Positions 28,929 to 37,439 of a stretch of DNA of 64,000 bases are shown here, one piece after another. The notes under the pieces were generated by a model, which saw only the letters and a list, made by a program, of their open reading frames with translations, was not told the DNA's origin and did no database searches. Origin of the DNA: Anaerolineae bacterium (GTDB taxonomy: Bacteria; Chloroflexota; Anaerolineae; Promineifilales; Promineifilaceae); assembly GCA_030425205.1 (NCBI GenBank), contig JAUIAP010000004.1:1-64000 (forward strand). The letters run 5' to 3'. Position numbers and translations under genes: made by a program. The first letter of the stretch is position 1. Every line of letters begins with the position of its first letter.

Positions 28929-30748
28929 TTCACGTCAGCAATGTGACGACGGCGACGCTGTTAGGCTGGGACGGCGCAAACTGGACGAATGCCTTGCCGC
29001 TGGACAGCACGACGTTTAGCAGTGACGGGGTGCGGACGAGGTTGATTTTCCCGTTTGGTGCTTTGGGTTTAAGTGAGGGGGATGGATTGAAGCTGTTGGC
29101 AATGAGTGGGGCTCCTTCGACAGGCTCAGAGCAAGCTGAAAACGAACTTTCCCTCTGGTCAGCAATCCCCGCCAAAAATCCGCTGACAAATGGCGTTGTT
29201 CAAGCACGTCGTGTGGCGAACGATTTACAACTGCAACAGGTGATCGACATTCCCGCGCTGTCGAGTGGTGTCGTTCCCAATGCAGGGGTTTACGATGGCT
29301 CCGATGTACGGATTGACCTGCAATCGGACTCTGGCGGCACGACGTTGCGCTATCGGCTTCATCCGACCGCATTGACGCTGGGTCAGGTGGTTGATAGTGA
29401 CTTAGATGGGGTGATTGAGCCGCAAGTCGGCGTGATTGCAGAGCCGCAACCTGTCGGTGATGGCAGCACGATCAACTACACGGTGCATTACGACAATCTC
29501 GGTGCTGGGGCGTTGTCAACGCTCACGCTCGACGCAACGGCACGCGGCGCGCTCCGCTTTGCTGGCGGCGGCGCAACCGAGCAAATCGTCGTCAACGACA
29601 TCACGCCACAAACAACGAGCGTGGTGACGTTCACTGTGCTGGTTGATCAAAATTTGCACGCGACGGCGGCTGAATTTAGCGTGACCGTTTCAGACAGCCA
29701 CCACACCAATTACGACCAGTATTGGGTGCATCACAAGCTCGATCTGCATGCGCCAAATGCCGTTTCGGTCACATTGCCGATTGGCTTTGTGCGTGCGCTG
29801 TCGAATACACTGGCAATATCTGCCGAAGATGCAGCAGGTGTCACATCATCCGTTGTCGAAATCACAGGTATCCCGACGGGCGATGTGGTGCAGTTGCCGT
29901 GTGCGCTCAACGGTGCGGCGGCGGCAATTGCAAGCTGCCTGTGGCATCTGCCTGATCTCGGCGGCAATACGGCGTATCAACTGCGCGTGAAGGCGGTCGA
30001 TAGCCTAGGCAACGAGAGTGCGTGGAGCGGTGGGGTCGTCTACCCTGTCGATAACACGGCTCCAACGATTGCCCTCAACGCAGCGACAGAGGCAGCCATC
30101 GCAGACGGGCTGCTTGGCAGCGGCGAGCTGGTGCTGGCGGGAACGATCAGCGACGACCAGGCAGCGGCTAGCGTTGAACTTTGTCAAGTGGGGCAGTCAT
30201 GCACAACGTTCCCCTCGACGAGCGAGGGGCACTGGCAGGCGGGATTGAGCTTCGCGGAAAGCGACGGCATCAGTGAGACGGTTGTGCTGGTCGGCGTCGA
30301 TCAGGCGGGCAACCGTTCAGACCCGCTGACGCGCACCTTGCGCGTGGACATCGTCGCGCCTGAGCATTCGGTTACCATGTTGCAAGCCGATCAAATTGCG
30401 GGTAGTGTCAGCGATGGGGGCGGTGTTGGTGAGGTATATCTGCGGCTGGATCGGCAAGATGGGTCGCATCGCTGGATGTTGGCGGCACGCACGAATCATA
30501 GCTGGCGTGTGTGGGTGACGGATGCGTTTATTGGAACAACGCTCGTCACAGTGGTTGCGTTCGATCTGTCTGGCAACGTGACGTACAGCCAGGCGTATGA
30601 TTTCACGATGCCGTTTGTGGTGACGGCGGTTGATGTGGTGGCGGTTTCGGCCGATTCTCGTCTGCCCTTCCATGTTCTGCTGAGCGTGCAGCCGCTGTTG
30701 ATTGTCGTTTGGATTTTGTTGCGTCGGCGCAGGCAGTCTGCGCGGTGA
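28760..30748 (+). CDS. Giant surface protein, C-terminal part (after apparent frameshift 2)
   Basis: The ORF is 662 codons, but about the first 30 overlap the previous ORF and are not the real protein. The true reading starts near 28855 with LYNPFGAGATVLLPSGFGAD, which continues the beta-sandwich broken off upstream. One extra G in the GGTGGGGAAGC run would restore a single frame. Domains: the rest of that sandwich, a DUF11-like domain (about nt 29400-29750), two or three bacterial Ig-like domains (DLHAPNAVSVT, DNTAPTIALN, DIVAPEHSVT), then VTAVDVVAVS, a membrane helix and an RRRRQSAR tail. The end matches the C-terminal layout of the other exported proteins here. Confidence 0.82.
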   Translation: MERDPSQLCLRGRQLEQRWRSVPLSRHRRGWGSSLYNPFGAGATVLLPSGFGADFVIHVSNVTTATLLGWDGANWTNALPLDSTTFSSDGVRTRLIFPFGALGLSEGDGLKLLAMSGAPSTGSEQAENELSLWSAIPAKNPLTNGVVQARRVANDLQLQQVIDIPALSSGVVPNAGVYDGSDVRIDLQSDSGGTTLRYRLHPTALTLGQVVDSDLDGVIEPQVGVIAEPQPVGDGSTINYTVHYDNLGAGALSTLTLDATARGALRFAGGGATEQIVVNDITPQTTSVVTFTVLVDQNLHATAAEFSVTVSDSHHTNYDQYWVHHKLDLHAPNAVSVTLPIGFVRALSNTLAISAEDAAGVTSSVVEITGIPTGDVVQLPCALNGAAAAIASCLWHLPDLGGNTAYQLRVKAVDSLGNESAWSGGVVYPVDNTAPTIALNAATEAAIADGLLGSGELVLAGTISDDQAAASVELCQVGQSCTTFPSTSEGHWQAGLSFAESDGISETVVLVGVDQAGNRSDPLTRTLRVDIVAPEHSVTMLQADQIAGSVSDGGGVGEVYLRLDRQDGSHRWMLAARTNHSWRVWVTDAFIGTTLVTVVAFDLSGNVTYSQAYDFTMPFVVTAVDVVAVSADSRLPFHVLLSVQPLLIVVWILLRRRRQSAR

Positions 30749-30794
30749 TTAAAGACTATCTGTCGGTTCGGGAGTTAAAAGCTGGCGTAACGGA

Positions 30795-31868
30795 TTATCT
30801 CTGCTCAATGATGAGTTGATGAACGAAACCCAGCTTTTCCCGAACCTGCGGGGCAAGCACGAAGGGGTACAAGTCGGGCTGCCCCATGCTTCTGTTCAAG
30901 CTGTTCACCGCCAGCGTCAATTTCAGCCAATCCGACAGGATGATGTTGATGTCGCTCTCTTCCAACAAGACATAATCCAGCTTCAAATCCATCGTTGGCC
31001 CCTGTTTGGACATGGAAGCAACTTTGGGTTGCAACGTTATTCCGTAGGCCTGGGCGCTATGTAAGGTCGCCATCAGATGCATGTAGTGCGCCCACGTTTC
31101 CGCCCAATCCTCCCACGGGTGGCAGGAAGCATACGCGCTGACAAAGTGCGAACGCCAATCGGCACGAGGCCCTGCTTGATAGTGCCGATTAAGCGCCTCT
31201 TGGTAATCCTGACGGTCGTCGCCAAACAGGGAGCGGTATGCGTCGAGCGTGCTGCTATTGGAGCGAATCAACAACTCCCAGTAATAATGTCCGATCTCAT
31301 GGCGGAAATGACCAATCAGGGTGCGGTACGGTTCCTCCATTTCAGCCTTCATCTTTTCCCTTTGCACCGGGTCGGCTTCGGCCGTGTTGAGCGTGATCAA
31401 CCCCTGCATGTGACCTGTCATGACGGGTTCACCACTTGGGGTCAGCTCTTCTGAGAGAAAGTTGAATGATAGACCAGATTCTGGATCCAAACGTTTGCTA
31501 ACGACTGGCAAATTCAGGTGCAACAACTCATAAACGAGTCGATGTTTGGCGCGCTCAATCTCGATCCAATCTTGACGATGTTGTTCAATACTTAGATCAG
31601 GAACTTTGTTGTTGAGATCGCACGCCAAACAGAGCACGTCGTCAGAATCGGCTGATAATAACCAGTTGCACCCGCCGTGCTGGAAGTTTTGGCAATAGTT
31701 AAACCGTTGCGCAGGGTTGTCATAGGCACTCATGCCTTGCGTATGAGATTTCAGGGTAATGAGGCGCATCGCGCTCGGTAGAAATCCCAGCGCACTTTGG
31801 CAGCTTTCGCAGTGCGTGTTCTCAAAAAAGACCGTTTGTTGGCAGTTCTGACACTGAAATAGTTTCAT
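30795..31868 (-). CDS. Zinc-ribbon putative metallopeptidase (Peptidase_Mx/COG4307-like)
   Basis: 357 aa, no signal peptide, so cytoplasmic. An N-terminal zinc ribbon has C6-x2-C9 and C20-x2-C23; a second Cys set follows (C59, C67, C80, C83). The catalytic motif H190-E-I-G-H194 (HFRHEIGHYYWE) is intact, and a downstream PWEDWAETWAHYMH probably gives the third metal ligand. This is the layout of the zinc-binding peptidase family PF10005/PF15887, whose substrates are mostly unknown. Length is typical. It is 27 bp downstream of the small gene at 31896-32267, so both probably form one operon. Confidence 0.88.
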   Translation of the reverse strand: MKLFQCQNCQQTVFFENTHCESCQSALGFLPSAMRLITLKSHTQGMSAYDNPAQRFNYCQNFQHGGCNWLLSADSDDVLCLACDLNNKVPDLSIEQHRQDWIEIERAKHRLVYELLHLNLPVVSKRLDPESGLSFNFLSEELTPSGEPVMTGHMQGLITLNTAEADPVQREKMKAEMEEPYRTLIGHFRHEIGHYYWELLIRSNSSTLDAYRSLFGDDRQDYQEALNRHYQAGPRADWRSHFVSAYASCHPWEDWAETWAHYMHLMATLHSAQAYGITLQPKVASMSKQGPTMDLKLDYVLLEESDINIILSDWLKLTLAVNSLNRSMGQPDLYPFVLAPQVREKLGFVHQLIIEQR

Positions 31869-31895
31869 ATTCTTTGTTGTATGACTAAAATCTGT

Positions 31896-32267
31896 CTATT
31901 CAATCTCATTATAAAATTCAACAGACCAGCGCCAAGACTTTTTATCCTCAGCATTCCACCATGACTGTAGCAGGGCCGCCTCGCCGCCGGGCAACAGCAC
32001 AACCATTCCGTTATGGTCTTCGGTCGGCCAGAGATCTTGTCGCGTGATGCTATCCCCATCGCGGACGAGTAGGCACATGGGGGAATCGGCCGATTTTTCT
32101 AAATCCTTGCCATACGCTAGCCGCTTCCCTGACTCATCCGTGACCTCAACTGTGACGACGGGCGGGGCTGAGTGCAACAGTAGCTTATCAGTCGGGTCGA
32201 TTAACCCACGGCCGACCAGTAGCCCAGTGCTGGCCGCTTTCGGATACCATACAGTCCAATATTGCAT
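31896..32267 (-). CDS. Conserved hypothetical small protein (123 aa)
   Basis: A soluble protein with no membrane segment or signal. Recognisable stretches are LLLHSAPPVVTVEVTDESGK and, near the end, VVLLPGGEAALLQSWWNAED and WRWSVEFYNE, which I recall from widespread uncharacterised proteins with a LPGGEAGILxSWWN motif. The start is supported by AGGAG about 6 nt upstream (ATTAGGAGAAACAGA-ATG). A TATAAT box on this strand at 32380-32385 could be its -10, but I see no matching -35. First gene of a two-gene unit with the metallopeptidase. Function unknown. Confidence 0.75.
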   Translation of the reverse strand: MQYWTVWYPKAASTGLLVGRGLIDPTDKLLLHSAPPVVTVEVTDESGKRLAYGKDLEKSADSPMCLLVRDGDSITRQDLWPTEDHNGMVVLLPGGEAALLQSWWNAEDKKSWRWSVEFYNEIE

Positions 32268-32567
32268 TCTGTTTCTCCTAATAATGTTTCAAAGTAGCTA
32301 CTCCGCAATTCAGCAGAGAGAATAACACAGCTGCTTTTTCCTAGCGGAAATGCTGAAATGCTGACCAGCCATTAGTGTGATTATAGTCGAGCTTGTCCCT
32401 GCATAAGCTTGCAGGCAATAAAATGTGTCATAATTTGTGCTGCGAACACAACCCTACCTGACATGATCTGTTCGGAGGATTTTAGGCAATTTAGATCTGT
32501 CTCGATTCGGCCGAAAACCATACCATTTCCTCAAGAATCCCCGCGTTCATTCCGTTACAATTGGCTT
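32268..32567. other. Divergent intergenic region upstream of pyruvate carboxylase
   Basis: 300 bp between the small hypothetical gene and pyc. It holds a minus-strand TATAAT (32380-32385), one TCGGCCGA (32507) and a -10-like TACAAT at 32556-32561 just before the pyc ATG. The open frame running through it in phase with pyc gives peptide unlike the family and is not taken as coding. Confidence 0.55.
32556..32567 (+). promoter_or_regulatory. Possible leaderless -10 box of pyc
   Basis: TACAAT (32556-32561) matches the -10 consensus at 5 of 6 positions and ends 6 nt before the pyc ATG at 32568; no Shine-Dalgarno lies between. I found no good -35, so this is tentative. Confidence 0.4.
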
Positions 32568-35500
32568 ATGCAATCTTTTAACAAAATCCTAGTAGCCAAC
32601 CGCAGTGAAATCGCCATCCGCGTAATGCGTGCCGCCAACGAAATGGGTAAGCACACCGTCGCCGTATTTGCAGAAGAAGACAAGCTTGCCCTCCACCGCT
32701 TCAAGGCGGACGAGGCGTACCGCATCGGGGCTGGGCTGGGGCCAGTCGCTGCCTATCTGAGCATTGACGAAATGATTCGGGTCGCGATACAGGCGGGAGC
32801 TGACGCGATTCATCCCGGTTATGGCTTGCTGTCAGAGAACCCCGACTTTGTCGATGCGTGTACCGCCAACGGCATCAAGTTTATTGGCCCCACGGCAGAG
32901 ACGATGCGCCAACTGGGTGACAAGGCGAGCGCACGCCAAATCGCGCTGGCGGCCGATGTGCCAGTTGTGCCAGCGACCGACGTGCTGCCCGATGATATGG
33001 ATGAGGTGCGACGCATGGCCGCCGAAATCGGCTATCCGCTGATGCTTAAGGCAAGTTGGGGCGGGGGTGGGCGCGGCATGCGTGCCATTCACAGTGAGGA
33101 TGAGCTAGAAAGCAAGGTGCTGGAGGGGCGGCGTGAAGCGGAGGCGGCGTTCGGTAACGGGGAAGGGTATTTAGAGCGGCTGGTCGAGAATGCGCGTCAT
33201 GTAGAGGTGCAGGTCTTGGGGGATCGCTTTGGGACACAGTACCATCTGTGGGAACGGGATTGCTCTGTCCAGCGACGTAACCAGAAGGTGATCGAACGTG
33301 CGCCTGCACCGTATTTATCAGAGCAACAGCGCGAAGACATATGCAACCTCGCGCTCAAATTGGTTGCCCACGTCAACTATGAATGTGCCGGAACGGTCGA
33401 GTTTTTGATGGATCGGGACACGGGCGCGTTTTACTTTATCGAGGTCAACCCGCGTGTGCAGGTCGAGCACACGGTGACGGAAGATGTGACGGGCATTGAC
33501 ATCGTGCGTGCGCAGATTTTGCTGGCGGAAGGCAAAGATATTGCCACCGCGACAGGGTGCGCGTCGCAAGCGGACGTTCAGCTTAATGGACATGCCGTGC
33601 AGTGCCGCGTGACGACCGAAGACCCACAAAACAACTTTATCCCCGACTATGGGCGCATCACCGCCTATCGCGCCGCGACGGGGATGGGGATTCGGCTCGA
33701 CGGCGGCACGGCGTACTCAGGCGCAGTCATCACGCGCCACTATGATTCACTGCTCGAAAAGGTGACGGCGTGGGCGCAGACACCTGAATTGGCGATTGCG
33801 CGGCTGGATCGTGCGCTGCGCGAGTTTCGCATTCGCGGCGTATCGACCAACATCGCCTTTGTCGAGAATTTGCTGCGCCATCCCGAATTTCTCAACAACC
33901 GTTACACGACGACCTTTATCGACAAAACGCCCTCGCTGCTCGACTTCACGCCCCGCCGCAATCGGGCGACGCGGCTGTTGACCTATATCGCGGATGTGTC
34001 TGTTAATGGGCATCCTGAGACAAAGGATCGGCCGAAACCGCGCACAGATCGCCCCATCGTCGTCCCTTCGCTCTCACTAGAAACACCAACAAATGGGACG
34101 CGCCAACTGCTAGATGAGCAGGGGCCGCAAGCGGTCGCCGACTGGCTATTGGCACAACCACAACTGCTGATTACCGACACAACGATGCGGGACGGGCATC
34201 AATCGCTGTTGGCGACGCGGATGAGATCGGCCGATATGCTCGCCATCGCCCCCGTTTACGCTCAGAAGTTACCGCAACTGTTCTCCGTCGAATGTTGGGG
34301 CGGCGCGACGTTCGATGTCGCCTATCGCTTCCTGCAAGAAGACCCGTGGGAGCGGCTGCGCGAATTGCGGGCCAAAATGCCCAATCTGCTGACGCAAATG
34401 TTGCTACGCGCCTCCAACGCCGTTGGCTACACAAACTATCCCGACAATGTCGTGCGCCTTTTTGTGGCACAGGCGGCGCAATCGGGGGTCGATGTGTTCC
34501 GTGTTTTCGACAGCCTCAACTGGTTCGACAATATGCAGGTGGCAATTGAGGCGGTCTTGGAAAGCGGCAAAATTTGCGAAGGTGCGATTTGCTATACGGG
34601 TGACATGCTCAATCCAGACCGCTCCAAATACGACTTGGCGTACTATGTCGAGATGGCGCAGCAGTTGAAGGGGGCAGGCGTGCATATTCTCGGCCTCAAA
34701 GATATGGCGGGGCTGCTCAAGCCAGCGGCCGCGACGCTGCTCGTCAAGACGCTCAAAGAGGAGATCGGGCTGCCGATTCACCTGCACACCCATGACACAT
34801 CTGGTATTGCGGGGGCAACAATGCTGGCGGCAAGTGCGGCGGGTGTTGATGTGGTCGATTTGGCGATGGACGCGCTCTCTGGCAGTACGGCACAACCCTG
34901 TTTAGGCTCAGTTGTCTCTGCGCTACAACACACCGAACGCGACACCGGTATAGACATCGCGGCGGTGCGCGAAATTAGCAACTATTGGGAGCAGGTTCGT
35001 AATCAGTATGCGGCGTTTGAAGCGGCGACCCAATCCCCCGCATCCGAAGTCTATCTGCACGAAATGCCTGGCGGACAGTTCACCAATCTAAAAACGCAGG
35101 CGCGGTCGCTAGGGTTGGAACCGCGCTGGCCCGAAATTGCGGCGACCTACGCCGATGTCAACCAGATGTTTGGCGATATTGTCAAGGTCACGCCGTCGTC
35201 CAAGGTGGTCGGCGATATGGCGTTGATGATGGTCAGCCAAAATCTGGCCCGTGAACAGGTGGAAGACCCAGCGGTCGATGTGGCGTTCCCAGAGTCGGTT
35301 GTCAACATGATGCGCGGCAACTTGGGTCAGCCTCCGGGAGGCTGGCCGCCCGCGTTGCAAGCGAAGGTGTTGAATGGGCGAGAGGCGTTCACGGAACGAC
35401 CGGGAGCACGGATGGAATCGGCCGATCTCCCCGCCAAACGTGCCGAGCTACAAGCTCTATTCCCCGACGACACCATCACCGACGAAGATTTCTGCGGCTA

Positions 35501-36017
35501 CCTGATGTATCCAAAAGTGTTCACCGCCTATCAGCAGCGCAAACAGCAGTATGGCCCCGTGGACACATTGCCAACGTCTGTCTTCTTTTATGGAATGCAG
35601 ACGACTGACGAGATTGCGATTGAGATCGATCCAGGCAAGACGTTGGAGGTGCGACTGCAGGCGATCAGCGAGGCGAATGACGAGGGGATCAATCGAGTCT
35701 TTTTTGAGCTGAATGGTCAACCGCGCGTCATCTCGATTGCCAATCGGTCGGTGGTGGGGAAGAGTCCAATTCGGCCGAAAGCAGACCCCAACAACCCCAA
35801 CCACATCGCCGCCCCGATGCCCGGTATCGTGACCATTCTCGCCGCTGCCGTCGGTCAGCCCGTCCAAGCGAGCGACCTGCTTTTGACCATCGAGGCGATG
35901 AAGATGGAGACGGGGCTACACGCCGATTTCGCGGGAACGGTCAAGGCAATTCACGTCGCGGCGGGTAGCCAAATCGACGCAAAAGATTTGTTGATTGAAA
36001 TTGAGCCGTCCTCATAA
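32568..36017 (+). CDS. pyc: Pyruvate carboxylase
   Basis: 1149 aa, the usual length. It carboxylates pyruvate to oxaloacetate using ATP, bicarbonate and covalently bound biotin, replenishing the TCA cycle. Domains: biotin carboxylase with ATP-grasp (about 1-450; KILVANRSEIAIRV, KASWGGGGRGMR, EVNPRVQVEHTVTE); HMGL-type carboxyltransferase (about 525-800; TDTTMRDGHQSLLATRMR, LKDMAGLLKP, HLHTHDTSG); the conserved carboxylase region; C-terminal biotinyl domain with EAMKMET, biotin on Lys about 1112. All three activities sit on one chain. I start it at the ATG at 32568 (MQSFNKILVANRSE), where family homology begins; the frame is open 159 bp further upstream. Confidence 0.97.
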   Translation: MQSFNKILVANRSEIAIRVMRAANEMGKHTVAVFAEEDKLALHRFKADEAYRIGAGLGPVAAYLSIDEMIRVAIQAGADAIHPGYGLLSENPDFVDACTANGIKFIGPTAETMRQLGDKASARQIALAADVPVVPATDVLPDDMDEVRRMAAEIGYPLMLKASWGGGGRGMRAIHSEDELESKVLEGRREAEAAFGNGEGYLERLVENARHVEVQVLGDRFGTQYHLWERDCSVQRRNQKVIERAPAPYLSEQQREDICNLALKLVAHVNYECAGTVEFLMDRDTGAFYFIEVNPRVQVEHTVTEDVTGIDIVRAQILLAEGKDIATATGCASQADVQLNGHAVQCRVTTEDPQNNFIPDYGRITAYRAATGMGIRLDGGTAYSGAVITRHYDSLLEKVTAWAQTPELAIARLDRALREFRIRGVSTNIAFVENLLRHPEFLNNRYTTTFIDKTPSLLDFTPRRNRATRLLTYIADVSVNGHPETKDRPKPRTDRPIVVPSLSLETPTNGTRQLLDEQGPQAVADWLLAQPQLLITDTTMRDGHQSLLATRMRSADMLAIAPVYAQKLPQLFSVECWGGATFDVAYRFLQEDPWERLRELRAKMPNLLTQMLLRASNAVGYTNYPDNVVRLFVAQAAQSGVDVFRVFDSLNWFDNMQVAIEAVLESGKICEGAICYTGDMLNPDRSKYDLAYYVEMAQQLKGAGVHILGLKDMAGLLKPAAATLLVKTLKEEIGLPIHLHTHDTSGIAGATMLAASAAGVDVVDLAMDALSGSTAQPCLGSVVSALQHTERDTGIDIAAVREISNYWEQVRNQYAAFEAATQSPASEVYLHEMPGGQFTNLKTQARSLGLEPRWPEIAATYADVNQMFGDIVKVTPSSKVVGDMALMMVSQNLAREQVEDPAVDVAFPESVVNMMRGNLGQPPGGWPPALQAKVLNGREAFTERPGARMESADLPAKRAELQALFPDDTITDEDFCGYLMYPKVFTAYQQRKQQYGPVDTLPTSVFFYGMQTTDEIAIEIDPGKTLEVRLQAISEANDEGINRVFFELNGQPRVISIANRSVVGKSPIRPKADPNNPNHIAAPMPGIVTILAAAVGQPVQASDLLLTIEAMKMETGLHADFAGTVKAIHVAAGSQIDAKDLLIEIEPSS

Positions 36018-36050
36018 ATCTGACGGCGTTACTTTAAGAGGAAACAACAC

Positions 36051-36440
36051 ATGATGAAAATCGAACACGTCGGCTATCAGGTCGCAGACCCAGTGGCAAC
36101 TTGCAAATGGTATTGTGAACATCTGGGATTCACGGTTAAACGGAGCGGCGATGACCCAGCACGAACTCATTTCTTAGCCGATTCTGCGGGGCAGATGATG
36201 ATCGAGATTTACTGCAATCCTCAAATCAGTGTGCCGGAATATGCCAGCATGAATCCATTGACGTTTCATCTCGCATTTTCGTGCGTGGATATTGAGCGAC
36301 GTTCGGAGGCGCTGCTGGCGGCAGGAGCGACAGTCGCAGAGCCGCTCAAGGTCACAGAGGCAGGTGACAAGCTGCTGATGCTGCGCGATCCTTGGGGGAT
36401 GGCGATTCAGCTTTGTAAGCGGGGAAAGTCGATGACGTAG
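36051..36440 (+). CDS. VOC-family (glyoxalase/bleomycin resistance-like) protein
   Basis: 129 aa, one VOC domain made of two beta-alpha-beta-beta-beta halves. The N-terminal half has IEHVGYQVADPVATCKWYCEHLGF and the C-terminal half LMLRDPWGMAIQLCKR, the usual D-P-x-G-xx-hQL ending. His at residue 6 and a Glu in MMIEIY are plausible metal ligands. AGAGGAAA lies about 10 nt before the ATG pair at 36051/36054. It starts 33 bp after pyc and may be co-transcribed. Substrate cannot be inferred; methylmalonyl-CoA epimerase, lyase or dioxygenase roles all occur in this superfamily. Confidence 0.88.
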   Translation: MMKIEHVGYQVADPVATCKWYCEHLGFTVKRSGDDPARTHFLADSAGQMMIEIYCNPQISVPEYASMNPLTFHLAFSCVDIERRSEALLAAGATVAEPLKVTEAGDKLLMLRDPWGMAIQLCKRGKSMT

Positions 36441-36632
36441 ACCACTGGCATCGACTTAGTGTCCGCTAATAGTTAAACTAACTTTAGGTAGTGTATCTTA
36501 TGATAATGAAGGTTATCACAAAGTATATTGTTATGACTAAACTGTCGATAATGACAAGGGACAGGCGTCCGAAAACCGTCCGATAGTCAGCGAGCGCAAA
36601 CGGCTGCATAAGAAGAACGCTTGTTAAACGCA

Positions 36633-37133
36633 TTACTCATCCGCCCTGACTTCAATAAGGACAGCAGGATAGCGTTGTGGCGTTTTTGCCGTTTGGAATG
36701 CAGAAACCCATTTGCGCGGCAGAAACCGTGTCATGCGGTCAGGATTTGCCATGACGTAGTCGAGCGCGAAGGCAGAAATCGTGATGCTCGCCGTGACAAG
36801 AAACCCGTAGACAGTGATGTACTGCCAATAACTCAACCTCAGACTACGCCACGCGCCGAGAATGAGGGCAGCGTACCATGAGATTGCCGAGACGGGGCCA
36901 GCAATGACGAGAAGCGGTGCATAGCGGATAAATTCGGCCGATCCAATCGCCGTTTTCTCCCGCGCACAGCGTGCAAAGATAGGGAACAGCAGACGGTGCA
37001 TGACAAAGCCGTTAAGCGATGCGATCAGCACAATCGTCATCTTTGCCCAAAAGCGCGGGCTGGTCGGGCTACCTGCTCCGATCGCCACGCCGATGATGTG
37101 TCCTATGATTAGAAATGTGTGTAGTAAATTCAT
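36633..37133 (-). CDS. Small integral membrane protein, function unknown
   Basis: 166 aa from the ATG at 37133, chosen because GTGGAGATCAAA-ATG gives a good ribosome binding site; an in-frame start at 37199 is open but unsupported. Four hydrophobic helices are visible: LLHTFLIIGHIIGVAIGAG, the MTIVLIASLNGFVMH stretch, PLLVIAGPVSAISWYAALIL and YITVYGFLVTASITISAFAL. Conserved His residues in helices 1 and 2 (IIGH, VMHR) hint at haem or metal binding as in DUF2214/CopD-like proteins, but I cannot assign a family. A single gene with gaps on both sides. Confidence 0.75.
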   Translation of the reverse strand: MNLLHTFLIIGHIIGVAIGAGSPTSPRFWAKMTIVLIASLNGFVMHRLLFPIFARCAREKTAIGSAEFIRYAPLLVIAGPVSAISWYAALILGAWRSLRLSYWQYITVYGFLVTASITISAFALDYVMANPDRMTRFLPRKWVSAFQTAKTPQRYPAVLIEVRADE

Positions 37134-37439
37134 TTTGATCTCCACAAATATGTCCCAAGATCGGGATGTCAGATCGCACAGGGCGCAATGACCATTCATT
37201 GCTGTGCTGTGCGTCTGAGCATGTAGCGTAGGAACAAACTTTGTGAAAGTTGTGAAGAAATGAAGAGCAGATTGTAAGCTCGCATGAAACCACTATTCGT
37301 TGCATCGCTAACAATCGTGGTTCAGATTAGGATGCGGTCTGCTGGCGACCCATTTTGAGGACAACGCAAACAGCCCATCCGTCTTTTTGATGGATGGGCT
37401 GCCATTAGATTGGGCTGTCGATTATTGAACTGAGATGAG
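37134..37439. other. Intergenic region with terminator hairpin
   Basis: 306 bp. The right part holds the terminator of the serine hydrolase gene (37371-37401); the left part should hold the promoter of the small membrane protein gene, but no clear boxes are visible. Confidence 0.5.
37371..37401 (-). terminator. Hairpin terminator downstream of the serine hydrolase gene
   Basis: A 10-bp perfect stem, CAGCCCATCC (37371-37380) and GGATGGGCTG (37392-37401), with an 11-nt loop, sits 38 bp past the stop of the minus-strand gene ending at 37440. On that strand it is followed by GTTTGCG, a weak T tract. Confidence 0.65.

Noticed and set aside
32409..32567. N-terminal extension of pyruvate carboxylase
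   Set aside because: The 53 extra codons do not resemble the family, contain an intergenic-type palindrome, and the conserved start MQSFNKILVANRSE is at 32568.
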